Both the position numbers and the translations under genes were made by a program. Shown here piece after piece: positions 22,860 to 33,977 of a stretch of 64,000 nt of DNA (position 1 is its first letter; each line of letters starts with the position of its first letter). This DNA is from Meloidogyne chitwoodi (lineage: Eukaryota; Nematoda; Chromadorea; Rhabditida; Meloidogynidae), in assembly GCA_015183035.1 (NCBI GenBank), contig JACZZP010000002.1, forward strand, positions 2,480,001-2,544,000. The letters are read 5' to 3'. The notes beneath the pieces were generated by a model. That model saw only the letters and a program-made list of their open reading frames with translations, searched no databases and was not told the origin of the DNA.

Positions 22860-24653
22860 TCATTGGGTCCCAGAATCAGGTCCTTGATGTCCTGACATAT
22901 GTGAATGACTTTGGCTTCCGCCTTGACGTCCTCTAACGCAACTACCTCTGCCAGTATTTCTTCCACGAGTTCCTCTTCCTCGTTGGACTTCTCCACTTAA
23001 AGGTTGAGTTGCTATAAATATAAAGATTTGAATTATTTATTAATTCTAAACAAACTTATTAATGAAAAGAACAAAATAAAGTCTCATTTAAAAGAATATG
23101 TGAATGGATCACACGGGTTCATCTTCCAGTTTTTTTAAAGAAATCGGGTTGATCCCGGAACCTGGAATTCCGATTTTCTTACAAAAACTGGAAAAGGGAC
23201 CCGGAAACCGGGAAACGGGACCTGTGAGGTTGTCCAAGTTTAACTGTTTATATAAATAAAATAAAAATTAGATGAATTACCTTGAACTCCAATTGTCGGG
23301 TTTTGCTGCCGTTGAGTTATTTGCCGATACTCATTAGCAGACAGATTATGCACAACTGATGGATTATATTGTATTGGATTTTGTTGCATTTGAGTATGAA
23401 CGTTCTGCTGCATTCTAAATTGTTGAGGAATTTGCGACGGATAATTCTGTGGAATATTCTGCATTCCAGTTCGTTAAATCCTTTGTTCATTTAAAGTAAA
23501 AGGAGCTCCTGGATTCTGAGCTCCTCGTTCTTGAATCATTTGCTCAAGTAGTTGTTGTTGCATATTTTGTTGTTCTTGAGACATTTGACGATTAGGCACA
23601 GTATCTGAAAAATATGTTAAAAGTTGTCAAGATTTTTAACTAATTTTTTAAAAATAGCATACCTTTTAACACGTAAAAATATTTAATAAATTTAAAAAAT
23701 ATTATTTATATACCTGTTAAAGGGTGTTGAGCATAAGGATGTTGAGCAGGAGGTCGAACAAAAGAATTATGTCCACTAGTCGAATGATCACCTAAGTTGG
23801 GATTAGTTAGAGGTATATTGTGTCCTTTAATTAGAGAGCCTGGTTATATAATCAAAATATTGTAAGAGGGAATGAGTCACCAAAGGTTAAAATATTCAAT
23901 TTCTAATAATTCAATGTCCGCTATTTTAATTTTCCTAACACATACTTATTTATTAACCCATTATTATTCTTATATTTAAACACATCTCTTTCTATTAGAA
24001 AGCTAGCTAGCAGGGCTTAGTTCACAGTTGGAGAGCTCACAAGGGAACATATCAACATGTTACTCACCGATTTCGGTTCCCCCTATGGTTTTTCAATTTT
24101 CGGGGACCTGTAACTCGGCTCAAACATTTTTCTTAGAAATAAAACTTTTGTATTCGACTCAGCTCTTCAAGAGGAATAGAATGATATGTGTTACATGATC
24201 TGAGCTCGGGTCCCATATACTAAAGCGACCCCAATAAAAATAAAAACTGAGTATAGTCAGTTTACTAAAAAATTTTTGGCAAAATGTCTATTTCTCCCTT
24301 AATGGCAAATTATATTTTTCCTTACCTAAAGTGGCGACCAAATGTTAATTTTACTTATAAATTCTCAAATTTTATTTTATCCTCTATTTTTTACCTGCAA
24401 GATGCTGTTTACTTTTTAGAGTATCACGAATATACTTTTGAAATTCTTTACTATACTCTTTCCATTCACTATTTTCCACTTCGAAGCTTAAAGGTTGGTT
24501 CATTCTTCTTCTTTTTATTGGTTTTCTAGTCGTTTCTTCTTTTCCATTTTCTTCAGGTTCTTTCCCTTTTTTATCATCTCGAACACTTTCAGTTAATTCA
24601 ATTAAAACGCAGGCAAACAAAAAATAAATTACTATTAGATTTTTTAAATTCAT
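22860..24653 (-). pseudogene. mosaic MNLKN gene with one nonsense codon (gene D)
   Basis: Exons 24395-24653, 23714-23839, 23281-23604, 22860-23011, all phase 1. Exon 1: MNLKNLIVIYFLFACVLIEL, then KRRRMNQPLSFEVE. Exon 2: His/Pro-rich (RPPAQHPYAQHPLT). Exon 3: Gln-rich 108 codons, but with TAA at 23474-23476 in frame; beyond the stop the cassette continues open (RTGMQNIPQNYPSQIPQQF). The last exon is the Arg/Gly cassette ending GPDSGTQ. Translation would stop after 171 residues. The 5' end and promoter match gene C and the 3' exon and flank match gene A, so it is a chimera. Called a pseudogene because of the stop, but an expressed short form is possible. Confidence 0.75.
24045..24245. repeat. 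foldback-type repeat in intron 1 of gene D
   Basis: Contains AAGGGAACATATCAACATG and ATTCGACTCAGCTCTTC, related to the foldback at 27010-27481 (AAGGGACATCACAACA, ATTCGAAAGAGCT). Confidence 0.5.
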
Positions 24654-25022
24654 CTAAATTAAATTAAAATTAAATAAATTAATTCTGCTTCTTTTAAACC
24701 CAATGATGCGTGCGTAGTCGATTTTTAAATATGGTTTTTGGCAAGTTAGGTAATTCACTCCCCTCTGTATTTCTTAGTACTTTTGTCTGATTTTATTGCG
24801 AAATCTAACCAAAAATTCAAGAGGCGTAGAGTCATTATAAGAAGGATTTTTGGCAAATAAGTAAATTATCTCTCTAGCCAATTTTAATGGCAAATCACCT
24901 GACTTAAAATTTAAAAATTCAATAGAGGGTCACCTCTCTGCGTAGCGAAAATCATGGGGGTTAATCAAGTGATTGGCTTTTTAGGTAAGCTAATTTCCTC
25001 TTAATTGCCCTTTAACTATGCC
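24608..25022. repeat. duplicated block, near-identical to 21340-21755
   Basis: Partner of the block upstream of gene C. It ends where the following AATGCC/CTATGCC sequences diverge. Confidence 0.9.
24690..24717 (-). promoter_or_regulatory. shared core promoter block, gene D
   Basis: Same sequence and spacing as gene C (TTTAAAAGAAGC about 37 bp before the ATG), inside the recently duplicated block. Confidence 0.7.
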
Positions 25023-25643
25023 ATCGAAAGTGCCACACTTCTATCTAAAAATAAGAAGTACATTTTTGGCAAGAGTTAATTGAATATACCCACCTTTTAC
25101 TCTGTCTAAACAGAGGGAAAAAATTTCTTCAATTTAAAAATTTATTCAACCCAAAAAATTTCTATGTTCATGAACATGGTTCTCGAATTCTAGTCATTAA
25201 ATTTTTAAATAAAAAGCTCATTCGATTCACACAAGAGTATTTAATTGACTAAAACGAAAAAAAGTAAAAAATATTGAAAAAAAATAAAATAATTTAAATG
25301 ATAGTATAAAGAATATTTTATAAATTATGTCAAAATGTAAAAGGTCTTTTAAGGAGTTTAATTAATTAAAACAAAAATAAAAGCGTCCATTAAAGTGGGT
25401 AGTTGAATTGGAGAATTCATATAACGAATATCCTATTTAATTTTTTTTTATTTTCTGGGATAGGGTAGAGGTCGTATTTCCAAAATCGGGAAAAAATATT
25501 TGAATGAAAATTGCCTAATATTTTTGACATAATTTAAATTTAAAGTTTTATATAAAATAGAGAAAGAAATGTGTAATTCTGATAGATTGTTTTTTACTCT
25601 TGTTTTTTACTATTAAACATCGATTCTTTCAACTCTTTGAATA

Positions 25644-25743
25644 CCGTATTTCCTAAAATAAAGCCTCCAAGGGTTCTTCAACTATCTTTCAAAGGAGGGC
25701 CGCATTTCAAGGAGAGGCAGGGGCTTTATTTTAGGAAATACGG
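25644..25743. mobile_element. 100-bp pogo-like MITE
   Basis: Ends CCGTATTTCCTAAAATAAAG and its complement, inserted at a TA dinucleotide (25642-25643 and 25744-25745). Paralogous 3' flanks read CTTTGAATATATTC without it, an empty-site confirmation. It lies downstream of gene E. Confidence 0.85.
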
Positions 25744-26089
25744 TATATTTTTTTCTTCAATTCTTTTTTCTTTCTTAAAATTATGTTTAAAAATTTTAAA
25801 AAACAATCAAATTAACTTTTCTTAGTTCAATGGGTCCCAGAACCACCAGGTCCTTGATGTCCTGACGTATAATGACGACGTAGGCTTCCTCGACTATGTC
25901 CAATACCTCGACGATTTCCAACAGTTCTTAACCCATGAGCTCCTCTGCCTCGTTTGGCTTGTTCAATTGAAAGTTGATATTCTATAAATACGAAGGTTAT
26001 CAATACTTTAATTTTTAAAAATAAAAAGTTTTTGATAACAAAAAATTTTTTTAAATTTACCCGTAATTCTCTAATAAAATTATTATTTA

Positions 26090-26998
26090 ATGCCTATATG
26101 AGCTTGATTTGAGCTAGAGATGAACTCGATTTAATCTCAAGAGGAGCATGATTTGAGCTCAAGATGAGCATGATTTGAGCTCAAAAGGATCTCGATTTGA
26201 GCTAATGATGAGCACTCAAAAGGAGCTCGATTTTAGCTCAAGATGAGCATGATTCGAGCTCGATTAGCATGATTTGAGCTCATGATGAGCATGAGTTGAG
26301 CTCAAAAGGAGCTTTATTTGAGCTCAAGATTAGCATGATTTTAGCTCAATTTAAGCTCTATATGAGCTCTATTTATGTTCTATATGAAATTTAAGCTTTG
26401 TATGAGCTAAAGATGAGCTTGATTTGAGCTCAATTTAAGCTTTGTATGAGCTCAAGATGAGCATGATTTGAGCTTAATTTAAGCTCTGTATGAGTTCAAA
26501 AGGGGCTCGATTGAGCATGATTTAAGCTCAAGATGAGCTTAATATGAGCATGATTTTAGCTCAAGTTGAGATAATTTAAGCTCAAGATGAGCTTGATTTG
26601 AGCTCAATTTAAGCTTTGTATGAGCTAAAGATGAACTTGATTTGAGCTCAATTTAAGCTCTGTATGAGCTAAAGATGAGCTTGATTTGAGCTCAATTTAA
26701 GCTTTGTATGAGCTCAAGATGAGCTTGATTTGAGCTCAATTTAAGCTCTGTATGAGTTCAAGAGGGGCTCGATTGAGCATGATTTAAGCTCAAGATAAGC
26801 TCGATTTGAGCATGATTTAAGCTCAAGATGAGCTCGATATGAGCATTATTTTAGCTCGAAATGAGCTTGATATTAGCTCAAGAGGGGCTCGATTTGAGCA
26901 TGATTTAAGCTCAAGATGAGCATGATTTGAGCTCAATTTAAGCTTTGTATGAGCTCAAGATGAGCTCGATTTGAGCATGATTTGAGCTCAAGTTGTAT
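26090..26998. repeat. GAGCTC-rich satellite array
   Basis: About 900 bp made of short variable units such as GAGCTCAAGATGAGC, ATGATTTGAGCTCAATTTA and AGCTCTGTATGAGCT. A higher-order period of roughly 60-70 bp is visible. Lies within the long intron region of gene E. Confidence 0.92.
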
Positions 26999-27009
26999 TT
27001 GTGTCATTC

Positions 27010-27481
27010 AAGGGACATCACAACAGGCTACTTACCGATTTTGACAAAACCTATACTATTCGAAAGAGCTTTTTGAGTAGGTACAGAATCCAAATTTTTA
27101 TGTGCCCGTTTTAATGTATTGTAAAGTTACGAGCTTTTTTTTAAAAAAGAGGCTCTTCACACTTAAGATCACTTCTATACTCTCTTTTCCAGTCCTTTCC
27201 TTGCAGAGGCCCTGCCTTCTCTTCTTTTTCTTGGAGCGGCCGTTGCTAGGAAAGGAAAAGAGAGAAGAAAGGTGATCTTAAGGCCGTAGTAAAGAGTAGA
27301 GAGAAAGGGACACTTTTGAAGAGGATAAGGAACATTTTTTTGAAACTTTAAAAGCTCGTAACTTTACAATACATTAAAACGGGCACATAAAAATTCGGAT
27401 TCTGTACCTACTCAAAAAGCTCTTTCGAATGGCATAGGTTTTGCCAAAATCGGTGAGTAGCATGTTGTGATGTTCCCTTGT
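27010..27481. mobile_element. foldback element, ~130-bp arms, ATTCGAAAGAGCT family
   Basis: Long inverted arms beginning AAGGGACATCACAACA and containing CTATTCGAAAGAGCTTTTTG and GTGCCCGTTTTAATGTATTG, repeated in reverse at 27345-27481. The centre is GC-richer, with a nested CTTAAGATCAC hairpin. No coding capacity. Confidence 0.88.
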
Positions 27482-27721
27482 CAGCTAGACGATCTCTTTA
27501 GAATTATACATAAATCATCCATTAAAAAAAACCATTTTTTGTTAAAAAAAAGCATGTTTTTTTGACATTTTTTCGACATTGTCGGCTTCAAAAATTTTTA
27601 TATACATTCGATAGCCCTTTCCATAATCTATCGAATGCATATACATTTATATAAATAAAATTTTAAAGTTATTTAAAAAATTAAAAAAAACGCCCTATTT
27701 TTCTCTTATGGACGGAACCAG

Positions 27722-28665
27722 TGCGCTTCGCGCTTGTAACACTGATTCTAAATAAAGTGAAAAATATTCTAAATGGCAAGGGCTAAAGAAACTCCTTAAA
27801 ACATGTAGGACAAAATAGTTAAATTAAAACATACACGGACAGTAAAATTGAGCTCAAGATGAGTTCAAAATGAGCTCAAATCGATCTCATATTGTGCTCG
27901 CTTTGAGCTCAATTTAAGCTCGATTTGAGCTCGAGATGTACTCGATTTGAGCTCGAGATGAACTCGATTTAAACCCAAGATGAGCATGATTTAAGCTCAA
28001 GATTAGCTCGATTTGAGCTCGATTTAAGCCTATATGAGCTCAATTTAAGCTCTATATGAGTTCGAGATGAACCAAGTTAGGCTCAATTTTAGCCCAAGTT
28101 TGGCTCATGTTAGGCTAAGTTGGACAAGTTTTGTTCAAGTTTGAAAAAAATTAAGCTCAAGTTTGGCAAAAGCTTGGCCCAATTTAGGCTCAAGTTTTGC
28201 TCATGTTAGGCTCAAGTATGTCTCAACCTTGGCTCAATCTTGGCTCAGGTTTGGGTCAAGTTTAGCTCAAGTTAGCGCAAATGTCTGCTAATCCAAATGT
28301 ACAACAATAATACGACTGTAAAAAAATTACAAAGATACAATTGTACAAAATTACATTTAAAAAAGTGCAGCACTTTTCATATTAAAATGGGGGTTATTAA
28401 AGAGTGTTAATAAAACCAGGATGGATTTTAAGTTTTTTTGTATTTTAGGCGTTTTTTATTAACAGATTTTAATGAGTAATTGTTTTATGCTGTGGAATGA
28501 GAGGTTACCTTTTTATAGGGGTTAAGGAGCGGCTTATTATTAATGATTTTTATTTTTAAATAAAAGTTTTATTTTTTAAGAGGGGGTTTTGAGGTGTTAT
28601 TTTCTTATATTTTACCCAAAATTTTCTAGAATTAGTGTTACAAGCGCGAAGCGGTTTCTTTATTC
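27722..28665. repeat. inverted CGCTTCGCGCTTGTAACACT arms around satellite
   Basis: Left arm 27726-27755 (GCTTCGCGCTTGTAACACT) and right arm 28630-28660 (AGTGTTACAAGCGCGAAGC) are complementary. Between them lies a second block of the GAGCTC satellite (27850-28080) and a GGCTCAAGTTTGGCTCA block (28080-28270). Probably a transposon that captured satellite DNA. Confidence 0.7.
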
Positions 28666-29235
28666 CAGTCGCGAAGCGGCTGGTTATACCAAATGATTAT
28701 TTAACTCTGTCTTTGTCAAAAATTTTCAAAAAAATGTTTTGAGCTTTTGCTGTTTTAATTTTATTAATCTCACCTATAAATTTTCTTTTTCCTGTAACTT
28801 GTATTTTACCTTTGTTGGAAGGTTCTCCAATTGATTTTTCTTTTTTCTTATTTTGTTGTCGATTAATAAAATTATTTTCTAAATTTTTTGAATTAAACAT
28901 AACATATTTTAAAAAACTTTTAAATTTATTTTATAAAAAAGAAACTCATTAGAAATAATTTTTAGTTATATTTTTTAAATTCTGAAAATTTTCATCAATT
29001 TTAAGAATTTTCAAGGAAAGGGCTGTTGATCCAGCTAATACCAGTACAGACGTTCCGACATCTACGAACCGGAATTTTAGTAAAAAAATAATAAGGGCAA
29101 ATAATGTTAGTTTCTGATAAAATCAAAGTTCCGTACCCGATTTAGTATGAGACTTTTGCCTTAAAGGTGAAACTGAACTGGCTAACACGGAACTGGCTAA
29201 AACTGAACTGTCAAAACTGAAATGACCCCAACCGG

Positions 29236-29418
29236 AATTTTCATACATAAACATGGGTACAGCCCGACTAGGCACCGGCCGATTAGGCGCCAGCCGACTG
29301 GATGCGCAATAGTATATCTAATGAAGAGAATTAGAGATAAAGTGGAAACTAGAGACTACTTGCTTTCAGTCGGTCGGCGCCTAATCGGTCGACGCCTTGT
29401 TGGGCTTGTCCCCATAAA
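29236..29418. mobile_element. inverted-repeat element with GGCGCC words
   Basis: Ends ATGGGTACAGCCC and GGGCTTGTCCCCAT. The arms share CCGATTAGGCGCC and its complement. GC-rich compared with its surroundings. No clear target duplication. Confidence 0.65.
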
Positions 29419-30162
29419 AATATCCCCTTACAAAACTTTAATCTTTTTAAATTTAAATTTACCTAATTCAATATAATCTATAGCTGCGTATTTACATATA
29501 AATTGTTTAATAGTCTTAATAAATATCAGAAATAATTTAAGATTAATATCCACTCCTCTAAGTAAAGCTTTTTTTAAACTTTCTATAAACTTTTGCATTA
29601 AATCAGGATCAATAATTCTTTGTTTAATATTAATTAAAATATTCTGAAATAGTCTAAAACAATAATCAAGATCATTAAATTTCAGAATTATCCTTAATTC
29701 CGTTGGCCCTAATATTCTGTTCAACTATTATAAAATTTTCAATAAGCATTTTATATTTATTTTCAAATCCATGAATATTAATTTTCTCTGTAACTTGTTG
29801 AAGGATTGTAATATGTTGATGCAATAGACTATCAATAATACTTTTTTCAGTTACTTCTGTGTCATCACTTGCTTGAACCATCTTCCCCTTATTTTTACTA
29901 CCAGGGCTGCTTTCAGTTAAAACAAATAAAACGAAGGCAAATGATAAAAAATAAATTGTTAGATTTTTTAAATTCATCTAAATTAAAATTAAATTTAATA
30001 ATTTAAATATTTTTAATAAATTTTATTAAAAGTTAATTGCTCAATTAAAAAGAAATCTTTTAATTTTGGGAATATTACCTCAAAAATTAATATTTTTTAA
30101 AGGCTAAAATTTTAATTTAATTAATTTATAAATAAATAATAAATTAATTTAGTCAGTCTGCT

Positions 30163-30190
30163 ACTTCTTTTAAAGCTAATAATGCGTGCG
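30163..30190 (-). promoter_or_regulatory. shared core promoter block, gene E
   Basis: CGCACGCATTATTAGC then TTTAAAAGAAG, about 195 bp before the ATG. Still recognisable although the gene is broken. Confidence 0.6.
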
Positions 30191-30199
30191 TTTGAAATT

Positions 30200-31144
30200 T
30201 CGAAATGAGAGGGTTTTTTTTGCAAAATAATTAATTCACTACTCTCTGTCTTTCTGATTACTATAGTCTCTAACTTCTCTCTTTAACTAATTTTTATTGT
30301 CAAATCAGTTAGTTGCCTTAAAATTCGATAAAAATTTAAGGATGGGACTCGCTTTGAGAGGTGAAAGCATGTGAAGTGGAGTGCTTTAATTGCTTTAATT
30401 TACCTCTCCCTTGCTCTTTCACAAATTCTATCGAAAATGTGCCCAATTTTTAAAAAATTTAAAAAATAAATAAAAGTGCCTGATGTTCACCTCTTACTCC
30501 CCCTAAATTTTAATTTTTAAAATTAAATAAAAAATAATAATATATTTAATTATTTTAATAAAAAGAATAAATTAAATTTAATTAATTTTTTTAATAAAAT
30601 CCTGTTGAGGATTATAAACTTAAAAAAATAATTTTTAGACATTAAATCTGAGAGAAACTTTTATTTTTTATTTCCATATACGAAAAAGATTATTTAAATT
30701 TTTATGAAATTTAACAACAAAACTTTACTTTTAACAAGAATATTTTTTATATAAAATTGGAAAATAGAAAGAATATTTTTTAAATTATGTCAAAATGTAC
30801 TTTAAAAGGTCTTTTTAAAGTCTATAGCTATAAAAAGAAAGTGTAATAATCGGAATTTTCATTTTTATTGGAAAACTCTCAGATCAATTTCATAAATATT
30901 TTTTTTAATTTTCTGTGAAGAGTTCGGCCGCATTACTAAAACCAAAAAAATTTTTCAATTAAAATTTCCTAATATTTTTGACATAATTAATATCTAAATC
31001 TAAAGATTTGTAGAACGAAATGTGTAATTTTGACTTGTTTTTTACTCTCAGAAACGAAGGATTATTTCAACTTTTTGAATAAATTCTTTTTTTCACTTCT
31101 TTTTTCTTTCTCTTAAAATTAAATAAATTTAATAAATATTAAAA
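30200..31144. other. spacer: upstream module of E and 3' flank of F
   Basis: No gene. 30230-30520 is the diverged upstream module (TTGCCTTAAAATTCGATAA, AAAGTGCCTGATGTTC). 30990-31110 is the 3' block shared by the family (TTGTTTTTTACTCTCAG). Confidence 0.6.
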
Positions 31145-32887
31145 TTACTTTTGCTTACTTAATTGGGGTCCAGAACCGCCATTCTTATTTTCATCAGATT
31201 CAGTATCTTCATCATCATCAGAATTATGGTGAGGATTTGCACGAGTGCCTGGTTATATAACCAAAATATTAAATAAATATTAAATTATAAGTAATTACCT
31301 TGAACTTGAGTTGGTGGAATATTCTGCATTCCATGTTGTTGAGGCATTTTCTGATCAAAATAAGGTATTCCATCTGAAAAATAAATAAAAAAATTTATCA
31401 ATTGTTTTATTTAACTTTTATAAAAAATACATATTTTAAAAATATAAAAATTCAATTAAATTAAAAAATTTAAGTACATACAATTAAAATGAGGTAGAAC
31501 AGAAGAATGTCCAGAAGTCGAACGATCAAAAGTTGAAGGATCAGTAAAATTTATATTTTCTCCATGTTTAAAGTTATCAAAAGTATATTTGGGTATAGTA
31601 GCTTCTGGTATTTCTTAAATATAAAATTATTAATTATTTAACTGCATCTGGCAAAAATTTTCCACAAAAAATCTGGAAATTGTGTAATGCAAACCCCATT
31701 TAATTTTATACAATTTTCTCTACTGACCACTACTTTTCTACGTCTCTTACAAACGAGAGATTAAGTTAACCTTCGGAGAGACAGTGGTCAGTTATAGTAG
31801 TTAACAATTTGTTCGTGCATGTTTTGGCAACCAACCCTATTTATATGCTGAATATAAAATATTTTCGCGCGAGGGTTTAACTAAACATGTTCAAAAATTA
31901 TCGGACACTTCATTAGGGACTCTTGCGTATTATTATTTTAACTACTCTAACCTTTAGCTTTTCCTTTCCCTGAAACATGTTCTTTGCCTTTGGATGTTAT
32001 TGATGATTGTTCTTTAAAAGAAATTCCTTTTTCTTTTTGCCTTTTTTGTTTTTTAATTGGTTGACCCTCTTCTACATTTTTGCCTAAAACAGTATTTTAA
32101 TTTAAAAAATTTATTAATTTATTTTATTAAAATAAGTTAATTCATTAATACAAATAAAAAAGGCAAAAAAATTTTCTGAAATTTAAGACACATGTGAAAA
32201 ACTTATTTTTAAGGTGAACATTAAGTAAATATATTTAAAAAATTTAAAAGAACTGATTTTACTAAAAATTCCTGGCAAAATGTCCATTTTTCCCTTACTG
32301 ACAAATTATATTTTTTGGATTTAAAGTAGAAGAGAACAATTAAATATTTAATTTTACCGAAATATAATTTTATAAAAAAAATAATTGGTTAAGACTCTAA
32401 AATACCCACCTTCATTTAAAAGTTTATTTAATTCTTTACGTTTTTCATCAAAGAAATTTTTTGTTTCTTTAGTATTTTGTTTTGCCATATTTTTAATTTT
32501 CTTTAAAAACAAAAAACTTTCATCTTTTCTATCTAACAATTCTTTTTCTATTCTTTTATTTTCTTCTTTAAATTTTCTTTTTTCAACATTGTTTTTTCTT
32601 GCGTTTTGGTATTCAGATTGTTGAAGAATATTAATAAAATGTTGTACTTCTTGATTAATATTTAGAGGATCAATATTCAATTCTTCAGTCGCTCCTCCTG
32701 TGCTACTTGATTGACCAATCAATTCAGATTTTCTACTCGATTCTCTTCTTCGTTTTGGTTTTAGAGTCTTTGCTACTTCCTTTCCTTTATCATCTTCCTT
32801 CTTTCCCTTTTCATCACCAACACATTCAGTTAATTCAAATAAAATGAAGGCAAATAAAAAATAAATTGTTAGATTTTTTAAATTCAT
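31145..32887 (-). CDS. MNLKN-family five-cassette secreted protein (gene F)
   Basis: Exons 32410-32887, 31952-32083, 31482-31613, 31299-31373, 31145-31248; 306 residues, all introns phase 1. Exon 1: MNLKNLTIYFLFAFILFEL signal, basic KPKRRRESSRKSE, NIDPLNINQEVQHFIN, then a charged coil (KEENKRIEKELLDRKDE). Exon 2: Lys/Gln-rich, ending SGKGKAKG, same 132-nt length as in gene C. Exon 3: YTFDNFKHGENINF and a HSSVLPHFN tail. Exon 4: Gln/Pro-rich (FDQKMPQQHGMQNIPPTQ). Exon 5: acidic SDDDEDTESDENK, then GGSGPQLSKQK. It is the best-preserved full-length member and a good reference for the family. Confidence 0.88.
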
Positions 32888-33099
32888 CTAATTTAAAATA
32901 ATATTTAATTAGCAATTTGAATATTTTTAATAAATTTTATTAAAAGTTAATTACTCAATTACAGAAGAAATTCTTTAATTTTGTGAATATTACCTCAAAA
33001 ATTAATATTTTTAAAAGTCGAAATTTTTGTTTAGACAAACAAATTACCTATTAAAAAAATAGTAAAAAATCATAAATGAATGAATTTATTTATTTCGCT

Positions 33100-33127
33100 T
33101 GTCCTTTTAATCAAAGGATGCGTGTTT
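33100..33127 (-). promoter_or_regulatory. shared core promoter block, gene F
   Basis: ACACGCATCCTTTGA and TTAAAAGGACAAGC, a diverged copy about 220 bp before the ATG. Confidence 0.5.
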
Positions 33128-33977
33128 TGCGATTTCGAAATGAGGGTTTTTTAAGACAAGTTTTGTACTTTCACCCGCCTTTGTATTTCTTAATACTTTT
33201 GACTATTTTATTGCGAAATCCAACAAAAAGTTGAGTTAAAAAATTATTCCATTTCTCCATACAAAATTCTTATGGAAATAATTCAATAAATTAAATTTCT
33301 TATTTTAATTTAAAAAAAGGTAAATTTTTTGGCAACTAAAATTCAATAATTTTTCAAAAGTTTAACTATTTGGACAATATTTTTAGATTTTTTCATCAAT
33401 ATTTTTGAAAAACCTATTTGCTTAAAACTCACGAGAGTGTGAAGACTCTCTCCATATTAAAAAAGAATTTAAATTTTTTTAAAATTTAACAAACAACTTT
33501 ACTTTTCTCACAAGAGTATTTTAATGGACAAAAGTACTAAAAAAGTAAGAAAATATTTTAAAAAATGAAAGAATGATTTAAATGACAGTAGAAAGAATAT
33601 TTTAAATTATGTCAAAATATAAAAGGCTTTTTTAAAGAGTCTAATTAATTAAAAAAAGGAATCAATCGGAGTTTGTAGTTTTAATTGAATAACTCTCTCA
33701 GAGTCAATTCTATCTAATTTTTTATTTTTATGAAGGGTTCAGCTGCATTTCAAAAACAGGGAAAATTGACTAATATTTTTGACATAATTTAAAGTTTTGT
33801 GGTAAAATAGAAAGAAAGAAGTGTAATTCGAATTTGTTTTTACTCTCAGAATGGAAGGATTTTTTCAACTTTTTGAAGATTTTCTTTTTTTCTTTCAATT
33901 CTTCTCTAAAATTAATTAAATTTTAATAAACATTAAAATTACTTTTGCTTACTTCATTGGTTTCCAGAACCGCCATG

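Larger units (their letters stand above)
25827..29977 (-). pseudogene. degenerate MNLKN gene split by satellite (gene E)
   Basis: Recognisable cassettes: 29463-29977 (signal peptide MNLKNLTIYFLSFAFVLF, short basic part, then DPDLMQKFIESLKKAL-type helices), 28774-28878 (Lys/Gln-rich, ending TGKRKFIG) and 25827-25981 (Arg/Gly cassette ending GPGGSGTH). Exon 1 is 515 nt where the family needs 1 mod 3: one extra base near 29680 shifts the frame from RANGIKD to LKFNDLDY. The His/Gln middle cassettes are missing, and 2.7 kb of satellite and foldback DNA occupies their place. The terminal Gln is His. Most likely a pseudogene. Confidence 0.7.

Noticed and set aside
29222..29476. Plus-strand ORF with GRRLIGRRLVG
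   Set aside because: Derived from the inverted GGCGCC words of a MITE-like element.
32385..32624. Plus-strand ORF rich in Phe and Leu
   Set aside because: Antisense of the coiled part of gene F exon 1.
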